Shown one piece after another: positions 26,192 through 34,141 of a stretch of 64,000 bases of DNA. The DNA lies in NCBI GenBank assembly GCA_046462535.1, contig JBKGVF010000022.1, positions 62,001-126,000 on the forward strand, read 5' to 3'. A program made the position numbers and the translations under genes. The first letter of the stretch is position 1; each line of letters begins with the position of its first letter. The notes under the pieces are model-generated. The model ran no database searches. It saw nothing but the letters and a program-made list of their open reading frames with translations, and had not been told where the DNA came from. This DNA comes from JAAZCI01 sp046462535 (GTDB lineage: Bacteria > Pseudomonadota > Gammaproteobacteria > Cardiobacteriales > Wohlfahrtiimonadaceae).

Positions 26192-27250
26192 ATGAGTTAC
26201 AAGAACGATCGTTTTATTCGCGCACTTTTAAAAGAACCGGTTGATAGAACTCCGGTCTGGATGATGCGACAAGCAGGACGCTATCTTCCTGAGTATCGCC
26301 GAGTTCGTAAAGAGGCGGGCGGATTCATGGATCTTTGCCGTAATGCGGACTTAGCGTGTGAGGTGACCCTGCAGCCGATTGAGCGTTTTGGTTTTGATGC
26401 GGCAATACTCTTTTCTGACATCTTAACGATTCCTGACGCTATGGGGTTAGGCTTAAGTTTTGTTCCTGGCAAAGGGCCTGTATTTGAGCGCCCCATTACA
26501 GATCCTAAGCAGATTGATCAGTTACCAAAACCGGATGCTGAAGATGAGCTAGGCTATGTTATGAATGCGGTACGAACCATTCGTAAAGCCCTCAATGGTT
26601 CAATCCCCCTGATCGGATTTACCGGGAGCCCTTGGACATTAGCTACCTACATGATAGAGGGGAGTGGTAGCAAGGACTTTGGTAAGGTACGGGGTTTCAT
26701 GTATGAGCATCCTGAAGCGATGCACCGTCTATTAGATAAGCTTGCTGATGTGGTGATTGATTATCTAAACGCACAAATTGTTAATGGCGCTGCTGCGGTG
26801 CAGATTTTTGATACTTGGGGGGGAATCTTAACTAAAGAGCATTATAAAGAGTTCTCCTTAAAGTATATGGAGAAGATTATCAATGGGATTCTTAAAAATT
26901 ATGATGGCAATCCGATCCCAAGCATTATCTTTACCAAAAATGGGGGAATGTGGCTTGGCGAGCAGGCTAATATAGGTGCAAATGCGGTGGGTCTTGACTG
27001 GATGACTGATATTGCACATGCGAAAGCATTGATTGGGAAGAAGGTTGCTCTACAGGGGAATATGGATCCTGGTGTACTCTATTCCAATCCTGAAGTTGTG
27101 CGAGAGAATGTGAAGAAGGTACTGCATAACTTTGGAACAGGTGGTGGTCATATCTTTAATCTTGGCCATGGCATCCATCCCGGGATCGACCCTGAAAATG
27201 TAAAAGCGATGGTGGATGCGGTGCATGAGTTTAGCCCGCGTTATCACTAA
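26192..27250 (+). CDS. hemE: Uroporphyrinogen decarboxylase
   Basis: 352 residues. The substrate-binding signatures WMMRQAGRYLPEYR (~24-37) and GFTGSPWTLATYMIEG (~140-155) are intact, as are FSDILTIPDAMG and the C-terminal NLGHGIHPGIDPENV. It decarboxylates the four acetate side chains of uroporphyrinogen III to give coproporphyrinogen III in heme synthesis; cytoplasmic and cofactor-free. Its own extended -10 promoter lies upstream. The Nudix gene follows after 18 bases, so the two may be co-transcribed. Confidence 0.97.
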   Translation: MSYKNDRFIRALLKEPVDRTPVWMMRQAGRYLPEYRRVRKEAGGFMDLCRNADLACEVTLQPIERFGFDAAILFSDILTIPDAMGLGLSFVPGKGPVFERPITDPKQIDQLPKPDAEDELGYVMNAVRTIRKALNGSIPLIGFTGSPWTLATYMIEGSGSKDFGKVRGFMYEHPEAMHRLLDKLADVVIDYLNAQIVNGAAAVQIFDTWGGILTKEHYKEFSLKYMEKIINGILKNYDGNPIPSIIFTKNGGMWLGEQANIGANAVGLDWMTDIAHAKALIGKKVALQGNMDPGVLYSNPEVVRENVKKVLHNFGTGGGHIFNLGHGIHPGIDPENVKAMVDAVHEFSPRYH

Positions 27251-27268
27251 AGAGAGAAGGATGTTAAG

Positions 27269-27733
27269 GTGGCTTATGATGATCTTCCTTACATCCTTTC
27301 TTGTGGAGCTGTGATTGTCCGCTGGGATGGAAAGGAATTTCAATATCTATTATTGAAAGCATATGATTTTTGGGATTTCCCAAAAGGGCAGTTAGAGCAG
27401 GGTGAGCATCCTTTTGAGACCGCGTTGCGGGAGATTGAAGAGGAGACGACACTAACACAGCTGCGATTTACCTGGGGGCGTCACTATTATGAGACGCCAC
27501 CATACTATCGTGGACGAAAGGTGGCCCGCTACTACTTAGCTGAGACTCAACAGAAGAAGATCAAATTGCCGATCAATCCCGATCTTGGACGCCCGGAACA
27601 TAGTGAGTGGCGTTGGGTGACACGAAGTCAAATATTTCGGTATATTACGCCACGAGTGCGGAGAGTGGTCTACTGGTCAGATAAGTATTTAGCGTATGAT
27701 CGTCGAATTAGTCGATTAGTTAATCGAGAATAG
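27269..27733 (+). CDS. Nudix hydrolase (Ap4A hydrolase-like)
   Basis: 154 residues from GTG 27269, behind GAGAGAAGG (27252-27260). The Nudix box runs from PKGQLEQGE through ALREIEEETTL (~residues 36-60): the REIEEE metal-binding core is intact, but the usual glycine near the end of the box is Thr. The pattern CGAVIVRW, then a WDFPKG turn, resembles diadenosine tetraphosphate hydrolases. It would cleave a nucleoside diphosphate linked to another group, using Mg. The basic C-terminus (RRISRLVNRE) is unremarkable. It sits between hemE and a receiver gene with short gaps. Substrate uncertain. Confidence 0.82.
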   Translation: MAYDDLPYILSCGAVIVRWDGKEFQYLLLKAYDFWDFPKGQLEQGEHPFETALREIEEETTLTQLRFTWGRHYYETPPYYRGRKVARYYLAETQQKKIKLPINPDLGRPEHSEWRWVTRSQIFRYITPRVRRVVYWSDKYLAYDRRISRLVNRE

Positions 27734-27745
27734 GGGGTAGAAGTG

Positions 27746-28135
27746 ATGGGGGAGCCATTAAAGCGAATTTTATGTATCGATGATGATCCAGATATCTTGA
27801 GTATCATTGAGTTTTCGCTTGCAGAGGTTGGTGGCTACGAAGTAAAGGTTTGCCATTCAGGAGCAGAGGCGTTGGAGGAGGTTAAGGATTTTAACCCCCA
27901 ACTCTTTCTTATTGATGTGATGATGCCTGGAATGAGCGGTCCTGAGACATTAACAGCCCTGCATGATATACCGGAGTTTGCCTCGACGCCTGCGATCTTT
28001 TTAACGGCAAATGTACAGTTTGCTGCCTACTCTGAAGCAACGCCACCGAAGATGTTAGGGATCTTAACAAAACCGTTTGATCCGATGCAGTTGCCGGAGC
28101 GTCTATCAGATCTTTGGGGTGAGTATATCCGTTAG
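27746..28135 (+). CDS. Stand-alone response-regulator receiver domain
   Basis: About 129 residues from ATG 27746 (an overlapping in-frame GTG at 27743 is possible; AGGGGG precedes both). A single CheY-like domain: acidic triad CIDDDPD (~10-16), phospho-acceptor Asp in FLIDVMMPGMSGPETL, switch Thr in IFLTAN and Lys in LTKPFD. No DNA-binding or enzymatic output domain follows, and no histidine kinase is encoded nearby. It would transmit a signal by protein contact after phosphorylation. It lies 12 bases after the Nudix gene. Partner unknown. Confidence 0.82.
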   Translation: MGEPLKRILCIDDDPDILSIIEFSLAEVGGYEVKVCHSGAEALEEVKDFNPQLFLIDVMMPGMSGPETLTALHDIPEFASTPAIFLTANVQFAAYSEATPPKMLGILTKPFDPMQLPERLSDLWGEYIR

Positions 28136-28176
28136 AGTAGTAACAACAATAATCACCATTAGCCCATTACCATTAA

Positions 28177-28755
28177 TTATGAGAGCTGCGAGTTTAGATA
28201 ATATGAGAGTCTAGATTCGCGGCTCTTTATAGATCGGTGTAATGTAAAGTGATCCATAGAGGAGGGGAGGGGGGTGATACCCTTCAGTTGGGGCTCTTCA
28301 ATAATGAGATGCGCTACATGCTTCAGCCAAGCGCTTTTTGCTAGGTGCAAGTAGAGATCAGCATAATTGAAGGTGAATGGGGGATCAATAAAGAGGTGAC
28401 TGAAATGGTGAGACTCAGCATGACTCTTCTTGAGCCAATTGATGGCATCGGTATAGATAATCTCATAGCGCTCTTCTGGGATGGTAAATTGCTGTAGTGT
28501 CTGTTTAAGAGCTGTTAGCGCTCGTCGATTGTGATCGATGAAGGTGACTTTTTTAGCACCACGGGAGAGTGCCTCGATTCCTAAGATGCCGCTACCTGCA
28601 AAGAGATCGAGAACCTCCGCTCCGGGAAGTTCAAAATTTAACCAGTTGAAGAGAGTCTCCCGGTGTCGTGCCGGAGTCGGGCGGAGATGATTAGCATCGA
28701 TAACCTTAACTTGTCGGGAGCGGTAGCGCCCCCCAATAACTCTGATTGTACTCAC
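28177..28755 (-). CDS. rsmD: 16S rRNA (guanine-966-N2)-methyltransferase
   Basis: 192 residues from GTG 28755. SAM-binding motif I is VLDLFAGSGILGIEALSRGA (~50-69) and the catalytic motif IV is FIDPPF (~128-133), the form used by N2-guanine methyltransferases. The N-terminus MSTIRVIGGRYRSRQV and the TPARHRETLFNWL block are typical of RsmD. It modifies G966 of 16S rRNA on the 30S particle. Last of the reverse set gmhB-plsC-rsmD, starting 8 bases after the plsC stop. Confidence 0.93.
   Translation of the reverse strand: MSTIRVIGGRYRSRQVKVIDANHLRPTPARHRETLFNWLNFELPGAEVLDLFAGSGILGIEALSRGAKKVTFIDHNRRALTALKQTLQQFTIPEERYEIIYTDAINWLKKSHAESHHFSHLFIDPPFTFNYADLYLHLAKSAWLKHVAHLIIEEPQLKGITPLPSSMDHFTLHRSIKSRESRLSYYLNSQLS
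28182..28228. terminator. Long stem-loop inside the 3' end of rsmD, likely terminator for the receiver gene
   Basis: A 17-pair stem with several G-T wobbles (AGAGCTGCGA at 28182-28191 facing TCGCGGCTCT at 28217-28226, continuing inward through TTAGA/TCTAG). On the plus strand it is followed by a short T-rich stretch. It lies within the last codons of convergent rsmD, about 50 bases after the receiver stop. Confidence 0.45.
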
Positions 28756-28762
28756 GGTTTAT

Positions 28763-29488
28763 TTACTCTTTCAGTTCAGGGATCATATGGTGGCGAATCC
28801 ATCTCTCTGTCTCTTGGCGCAACTCATTAGTCTTCTTTCCCTCAGTGCTGATGGGGGGGCCGATGGTGACGGTGATGGTCCCCGGCCGTTTTAAGTAACT
28901 GTTTCTAGGCCAAGCTAAGCCGGCATTGTGACTTATGGGCAGAATAGGTTGCGCAAGTTTTTGTGCAATAGCAAAGCCGCCACTCTGGTAGCGGAGTTTC
29001 TGATCGGGTTTTGCGCGGGTTCCCTCGGGAAAGATTACCACTGAACGCCCCTCATCAAAGGCCTCTTTTGAGGCAGTAATAATATTTTGTAATGCTCGTC
29101 GCCCATCGTTCCGATCGATGGGGATCTGTTTTGCTTTACGTAATCCCCAGCCGACAAAAGGGATATTTAGAAGCTCCTTTTTTAGAATGAAGGCGTGGGG
29201 TGGCAAGATTTTGGAAAAGAGTAGTGTCTCAAATGCCGATTGATGATTTGCAATAATGACGTGGGGCTGTTGTCTTAATGCGTTAAGATATTCTGCTCCC
29301 ACAATGTTATACCGGATACCGGTAGTGATCCGTAACCACCCTAATATTAAGGCGCACCAGAAGCGAACGACACGGCGAAAGTGATGGTAGGGGAGTGGGA
29401 GTGAAGGGATGAGTAAGAGAGGAGTGATCACTAAGATGATAAAGAGATAGCCGATAAAAAAGAGGGTGGAGCGGAGCCAGATAATCAT
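28763..29488 (-). CDS. plsC: 1-acyl-sn-glycerol-3-phosphate acyltransferase
   Basis: 241 residues with an N-terminal membrane helix (~7-30). The acyltransferase block I is NHQSAFETL (~80-88), an H-x4-E form of the usual H-x4-D. Block II is IPIDRNDGRRA and block III is FPEGTRAKPD. It adds the second acyl chain to lysophosphatidate to make phosphatidate at the inner membrane. It overlaps gmhB by 4 bases (ATGA), so the two are translationally coupled. Confidence 0.92.
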   Translation of the reverse strand: MIIWLRSTLFFIGYLFIILVITPLLLIPSLPLPYHHFRRVVRFWCALILGWLRITTGIRYNIVGAEYLNALRQQPHVIIANHQSAFETLLFSKILPPHAFILKKELLNIPFVGWGLRKAKQIPIDRNDGRRALQNIITASKEAFDEGRSVVIFPEGTRAKPDQKLRYQSGGFAIAQKLAQPILPISHNAGLAWPRNSYLKRPGTITVTIGPPISTEGKKTNELRQETERWIRHHMIPELKE

Positions 29489-30078
29489 GCATCCTCCTTT
29501 AGTAGATGGGTGACAAACTCTGCTAAATCATTATAGATTGGTGTATGGCGATAGTGGGGGTCTTCGGCAATTGTTTCTGCCGTTGCGCTCCCTTTGCCAC
29601 TCTTGACAAGTATCGGCTGCATATCAGCTCGTTTTGCTGCTATGAGATCAGAGTGCTTATCGCCGACAAAGTAGATTGTAGGGTATTGAGCTTTCTGATA
29701 GCCATGAGCTTTTGCGATCGTTAACAACATTCCCGGATTAGGTTTTCGGTTAGGGTGCTCAGTATCATCAGCTGTGCAATACTCTATTTGTGAGATTCGC
29801 CCCCCTAATGGGGCAAGCAACGTATGGAGCTTGTGATGCATCTCCTCCAATGCAAGATGATCATAGAGCCCTAATGCGATTCCACGCTGATTCGTGGCGA
29901 TGGCGACATCGAAACCCGCCTCTGTTAAGCGGGCAATAGCTTCAAGGCTACCGGTTATTGGATGCCACTCTTGGGCTGACTTGATATAGGCATCAGAGTC
30001 ATGGTTAATAACGCCATCTCGATCGAGAATAACCAAGGGCTTCTGCGATCGAGACGCTTTTTCGCTCTTTGGGCTCAC
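29485..30078 (-). CDS. gmhB: D-glycero-beta-D-manno-heptose 1,7-bisphosphate 7-phosphatase
   Basis: 197 residues from GTG 30078, behind AGGAG. HAD-superfamily histidinol-phosphatase-like enzyme: nucleophile motif ILDRDGVINHD (~17-27), motif II ATNQRG, and motif III/IV FVGDKHSDLIAA. Removes the 7-phosphate in ADP-heptose synthesis for the LPS inner core. The glyS-gmhB-plsC order is the same as I recall in other Gammaproteobacteria. It starts 11 bases after the glyS stop. The zinc-loop cysteines of many GmhB proteins are only partly visible (EYCTADDTEHPNRKPNPGML), so the exact phosphatase subtype is less certain. Confidence 0.85.
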   Translation of the reverse strand: MSPKSEKASRSQKPLVILDRDGVINHDSDAYIKSAQEWHPITGSLEAIARLTEAGFDVAIATNQRGIALGLYDHLALEEMHHKLHTLLAPLGGRISQIEYCTADDTEHPNRKPNPGMLLTIAKAHGYQKAQYPTIYFVGDKHSDLIAAKRADMQPILVKSGKGSATAETIAEDPHYRHTPIYNDLAEFVTHLLKEDA

Positions 30079-30089
30079 GATCTCATCTC

Positions 30090-32162
30090 CTAACCCTCAA
30101 GCTGTAGTTGAGAGATATCCGCAACACTCATCATTAATCGTCCTGCCTCTGCGAGTAAGGCGAAGCGATTATTACGCAGACTCTGCTCATCTACCATCAC
30201 CATAGTCTCCTCAAAGAAGGTGCCTAAAGGTTCTGCTAAGGCAACCAGTGCGTGGAGATTGGCACGATAATCATTGGCTGCTTGTGCCTTCTCTACCGTA
30301 CTCTTACTCTTCTGGATTGCCTCATAGAGCATTCTTTCACTACTATTTTCAAAAAGATCAGGATTAATGGTAGTGCTCTCCTCTTTCTGGTTTCGCTCAA
30401 GGATATGGCGAATCCGGCGGTCCGATTGTACTAATACCTCTGCTTCCGGAAGCTCTTTAAAGTCTTTCACAGCCTGTAGGCGGGTATAGATATCTAAAGG
30501 ATTATGCAGTTTGATCTGTGCAATTGAGTTGAAGATATCAGCTGAGATGCCTAGATCGGATGAGTAGGCCCGCATCCGCTCAAAGATATAGTTAAAGATA
30601 AGGTCGATACTCTTATCTGCATTAATCTCTATTGGCATTAAGGCTGCAGCTGCTTCAATCGTGGCGTAAAGATCGAGGGAGTGCTCCTCCTCTATTAGAA
30701 TGCGTAGGACTGCAAGGGCATTCCGGCGTAGACTATAGGGATCGCGGGAGCCGGTGGGGATCTCTCCGATTGAGAAGATACCCACAATGGTATCGATACG
30801 CTCAGCAATTGAGAGTGTTTGAGCCTCTTTAGTGGTAGGTAACTTATCGCCAGCAAAGCGGGGCCAATAGACCTGCTCTAATGTATCGGCAACAGTGGGG
30901 TTCTCCCCCTGCTCAAGGGCATAGTATCGAGCCATAGTGCCCTGTAATTCGGGAAACTCCTGTACCATATTGCTAATGAGATCAGCTTTATTTAGACGGG
31001 CGGCACGGGCGACGAGATTTTGATCTGCACCAAGCTTAGGAGCGATAAGATCAGCTAACTTTGCTACCCGTTTAATCTTATCGGCTTGTGTTCCTAGTTT
31101 GGTTTGGAAGATGACGGAGGCAAGGGGCTCAAGATAGGCCTCTAGATTGATTTTAAGATCCTCCTCCCAGAAGAATTCCGCATCGGCAAAGCGGGGACGA
31201 ATGACCCGTTCGTTCCCATCGATGACAGCCGCGGGCTCGTTACTCTCAATGTTACTAACAAAGCAGAATTTATTGAGGAGGTTGCCATCATGGTCGAGGA
31301 TAGGAAAGTAGCGCTGATGATCTTCCATTGCGATAATGAGTGCCTCTTGTGGAACAGAGAGAAAGCGCTCCTCAAAGCGTCCGACGAGGGTGACTGGCCA
31401 CTCTACTAGAGCGGTGACCTCATCAAGTAGCGCTGGCTTAATATGGGCTGATCCGTAGGCTTCGGTGGCCGATTGAATCTGCTCTTCAATGAGGGCACGT
31501 CGCTTCTTAAAGCTGGGAATGATATATCCTTGCTCCTCTAGTAGCTGCTCATATGCATCGGCATGTTTTAGCGTGAGAGGGGCGGAGGTATGAAAGCGAT
31601 GACCATAGGTCTGATTGCTTGCCTCAATATTGAAGAGTCTCATTGGGACAATCTGATCGCCATAGAGAGCGGTAATCCAGCGAACCGGGCGAACAAACTC
31701 AAAATCATTATCAGCCCAGCGCATTCTCTTTGGAATAGGAAGTGATTTAAGGGCTTGCTCTACCATCTCTGGCAGCATGGTGACTAATGATTGCCCCTCA
31801 ATTCGTTGTGTAAAGGTATACCATGCCCCCTTCTCAGTCTCTAAGATTGAGAGCTCTTCGATGGAGGCGCCGCAAGAGCGGGCAAAACCTTCTAAGGCGG
31901 GTGTCGGCTTGCCCTCTTTTAGAGCGACCTTGAGAGCAGGGCCTCGGCGCTCATTCTGGTAATCCTCTTGTCGTGCTTGAAGTTGATGAATCTGTAGCGC
32001 TAGGCGACGGGGCGTAGCAAAGGTCTTTACTTCACCATAAGAGAGTTTTTTCGTTGTTAGCTCTTTTGTTAATGCCTCTTTAAAGGCGTTAGCTAAGGTC
32101 TTTAATGCCCGAGGGGGGAGCTCTTCACAGCCCACTTCAATCAGTAGCGTCTCTTTAATCAT
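30090..32162 (-). CDS. glyS: Glycine--tRNA ligase beta subunit
   Basis: 690 residues, matching the ~689 of E. coli GlyS. It begins LLIEVGCEELPPRALKTLA and contains TPRRLALQI, KRMRWADNDFEFVRPVRWI and EDHQRYFPILD. The C-terminal anticodon-binding portion follows. It works as an alpha2beta2 tetramer with GlyQ. glyQ is normally immediately upstream, but here queG is the upstream neighbour and no glyQ exists in the window. gmhB and plsC follow. Confidence 0.96.
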   Translation of the reverse strand: MIKETLLIEVGCEELPPRALKTLANAFKEALTKELTTKKLSYGEVKTFATPRRLALQIHQLQARQEDYQNERRGPALKVALKEGKPTPALEGFARSCGASIEELSILETEKGAWYTFTQRIEGQSLVTMLPEMVEQALKSLPIPKRMRWADNDFEFVRPVRWITALYGDQIVPMRLFNIEASNQTYGHRFHTSAPLTLKHADAYEQLLEEQGYIIPSFKKRRALIEEQIQSATEAYGSAHIKPALLDEVTALVEWPVTLVGRFEERFLSVPQEALIIAMEDHQRYFPILDHDGNLLNKFCFVSNIESNEPAAVIDGNERVIRPRFADAEFFWEEDLKINLEAYLEPLASVIFQTKLGTQADKIKRVAKLADLIAPKLGADQNLVARAARLNKADLISNMVQEFPELQGTMARYYALEQGENPTVADTLEQVYWPRFAGDKLPTTKEAQTLSIAERIDTIVGIFSIGEIPTGSRDPYSLRRNALAVLRILIEEEHSLDLYATIEAAAALMPIEINADKSIDLIFNYIFERMRAYSSDLGISADIFNSIAQIKLHNPLDIYTRLQAVKDFKELPEAEVLVQSDRRIRHILERNQKEESTTINPDLFENSSERMLYEAIQKSKSTVEKAQAANDYRANLHALVALAEPLGTFFEETMVMVDEQSLRNNRFALLAEAGRLMMSVADISQLQLEG

Positions 32163-32253
32163 TCTTCTTCCGTTAACAATAGTTATATTAGTTGATAAAT
32201 AGGCCCAATTTTACCGCAAAATAGGGATTCACCCAAACAGAGATTCTATTTAA

Positions 32254-32275
32254 CTCCCCCTGTTAAGTGGGGGAG
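32254..32275. terminator. G/C-rich stem-loop between queG and glyS
   Basis: CTCCCCC (32254-32260) pairs with GGGGGAG (32269-32275) around an 8-base loop in the 160-base gap upstream of glyS. There is no strong T-tract, so it may be a weak queG terminator or a dispersed repeat unit of the kind common in intergenic DNA. Function unsettled. Confidence 0.35.
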
Positions 32276-32322
32276 AGGGTGGGATGCGCGCCCACTAGCC
32301 TGCTGGGTAAATGATAGCACTT

Positions 32323-33414
32323 TTAGGAGGAAGTTTTCCGCAAATGGGAGTTTACATCCCCCTGTTGAGCCTTAAGGGCCTGCTCATCGAGCGCCCAATG
32401 AATATGCTCATCCACTAAGGGGGAGATCACCCCTAGGCGTGCCTTGAGCGCGGCAACATTTTCGGAGCGGAACTGATCATTACCCAGGGCAACCGCAATA
32501 TTTCTCATCCAGCGCTCATACCCAAGGCGTCGAATGGGCATTCCTGCAGTACGCTGTAAAAATTGCTCTTCACTCCAAGAAAAGAGGGTGAGGAGTGTCG
32601 TTTGATGGAAGTTATTGCGGGGCTCAAAGTCAGGAATCTCGTGCCGCTGCGCAAAGCGATTCCATGGACAGACCAGTTGGCAATCATCACAACCAAAGAT
32701 CCGGTTCCCTATGGCGCGGCGAAACTCTTTGGGGATTGGACCAAAGAGCTCAATAGTCAGATAGGAGATACAGCGGCGCGCATCGATCTTAAAGGGGGCT
32801 ACAATGGCTTGAGTGGGGCAGATATCGATGCACCGTTGGCAGCGTCCACAGTGATTTGTAATGGGGGGGCGAGAGAAGGGGATCGTCTTGTTGAGATAGA
32901 GCTGCCCAAGAAAGAAGAAAGAGCCCCGATTAGGGTCGATGAGCATGGTATTTTTGCCGATAAAACCTAAACCGGATTTCTCATTGAGGGCACGCTCCAT
33001 CACTGGCGCACTATCGACAAAGGCTCGGAATTGCAGATCGGGGATTCGCTCCTGTAACCAACGACCGAGTCGATTGAGGCTATTGCGTAACACTTTATGA
33101 TAGTCACGCCCAAGGCTATACATTGAGATATAAGCCGCTTGTGGATCATTCAGCTTCTCAAGTGGCGCCATATCAGGGTTATAGTAATCTAGCTGGCAGG
33201 TGAGGATTGAGCAGGTATCGGGAACTAAAAGCTCAGGGCGATACCGCTTTTCGCCATGTTTAGCCATATAATCGAGCGTTCCATGAAAGCCCGCTTCAAG
33301 CCAGGCATTAAGGTGCTCGCCCGCTTCGGTCAGATCAATATCAGTGACACTAAGATGATGGATTCCATACTGTTGCGCCTTCTCTAAAAGGGCCTCTGTA
33401 AAGATCTGACTCAT
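32323..33414 (-). CDS. queG: Epoxyqueuosine reductase
   Basis: 363 residues. Two [4Fe-4S] ferredoxin motifs, CGRCQRCIDICPTQAI (~188-203) and CDDCQLVCPWN (~243-253), lie in the second half. Conserved cobalamin-enzyme stretches include DSAPVMERA, GFIGKNTMLI and RCISYLTIE. It reduces epoxyqueuosine to queuosine in the wobble base of certain tRNAs, using a cobalamin cofactor. The gene is 24 bases downstream of coaD on the same strand. Confidence 0.95.
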   Translation of the reverse strand: MSQIFTEALLEKAQQYGIHHLSVTDIDLTEAGEHLNAWLEAGFHGTLDYMAKHGEKRYRPELLVPDTCSILTCQLDYYNPDMAPLEKLNDPQAAYISMYSLGRDYHKVLRNSLNRLGRWLQERIPDLQFRAFVDSAPVMERALNEKSGLGFIGKNTMLIDPNRGSFFFLGQLYLNKTIPFSRPPITNHCGRCQRCIDICPTQAIVAPFKIDARRCISYLTIELFGPIPKEFRRAIGNRIFGCDDCQLVCPWNRFAQRHEIPDFEPRNNFHQTTLLTLFSWSEEQFLQRTAGMPIRRLGYERWMRNIAVALGNDQFRSENVAALKARLGVISPLVDEHIHWALDEQALKAQQGDVNSHLRKTSS

Positions 33415-33438
33415 AGATTATGGGTGATGGTAGTACAA

Positions 33439-33933
33439 TTAAAGGAGATCAAACTTCTCTTTTAGAGCTTGCCGGACAATTGGGTGGACTAAAGAGCTCA
33501 CATTACCATCAAGACGAGCCGCCTCTTTTACCATGGTGGAGGAGACAAAGGAGTACTGCTCACTTGGGGTCAGAAAGATCGTCTCAACATCGGGTTTTAG
33601 ATGGCGATTTAAGCTGGCCATCTGAAACTCATACTCAAAGTCAGAGACGGCACGTAAACCACGAACAAGGATGCGGGAGTTCATCCGCTCCATGAAGTTG
33701 ACTAAAAGATCCTCAAAGCCGATCACCTCTACTTTAGGGTTCTCTTTAAAAATCTCTTGGGCAATCTCAAGGCGCTCTTGATAGGTGAAGAGGGGACTCT
33801 TGGTTGATCCGGTGGCGCAGGCAACGGCAACAATTAGGCGGGGAAAGATACTTGAGGCACGGAGAATAATATCAATATGTCCATTCGTGATGGGATCAAA
33901 AGTGCCGGGATAGACGGCGGTTAGTTGGCTCAT
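33439..33933 (-). CDS. coaD: Phosphopantetheine adenylyltransferase
   Basis: 164 residues from ATG 33933, behind AAAGGAGG; this gives the expected start MSQLTAVYPGTFDP. The nucleotidyl-transferase motif TNGHIDII and the ATP-binding VSSTMVKE are intact, with VRGLRAVSDFEYEFQMA between them. It makes dephospho-CoA from 4'-phosphopantetheine and ATP. Length equals the family norm (~160). Confidence 0.95.
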   Translation of the reverse strand: MSQLTAVYPGTFDPITNGHIDIILRASSIFPRLIVAVACATGSTKSPLFTYQERLEIAQEIFKENPKVEVIGFEDLLVNFMERMNSRILVRGLRAVSDFEYEFQMASLNRHLKPDVETIFLTPSEQYSFVSSTMVKEAARLDGNVSSLVHPIVRQALKEKFDLL

Positions 33934-34075
33934 AAGAGTCCTCCTTTTGGGTTGATCTATGTTTGATCGCTTTTTATAAAAATTCTGGGGCAATTCCCAA
34001 TTGGTCTCTAATTATAGAGGAAGAGTTGAGAAAATGCCTCCTTTCCCCATTGAAGCGTTATTTAATAAATGACTT

Positions 34076-34105
34076 TTGGTTCATGGCTAATAAAGAGGGT
34101 ATGAT
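34076..34105 (+). promoter_or_regulatory. Promoter of the BioC-like gene
   Basis: TTGGTT (34076-34081) and TATGAT (34100-34105) are separated by 18 bases and end 36 bases before the start codon. A reasonable sigma-70 promoter in the 208-base divergent gap. Confidence 0.45.
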
Positions 34106-34141
34106 ATTCCCCTTAAATCACAATCTATTGTAGAGGTATGC

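Noticed and set aside
32563..32970. 135-codon plus-strand frame opposite queG
   Set aside because: queG carries intact Fe-S motifs over this span; the opposite frame shows no domain or ribosome binding site.
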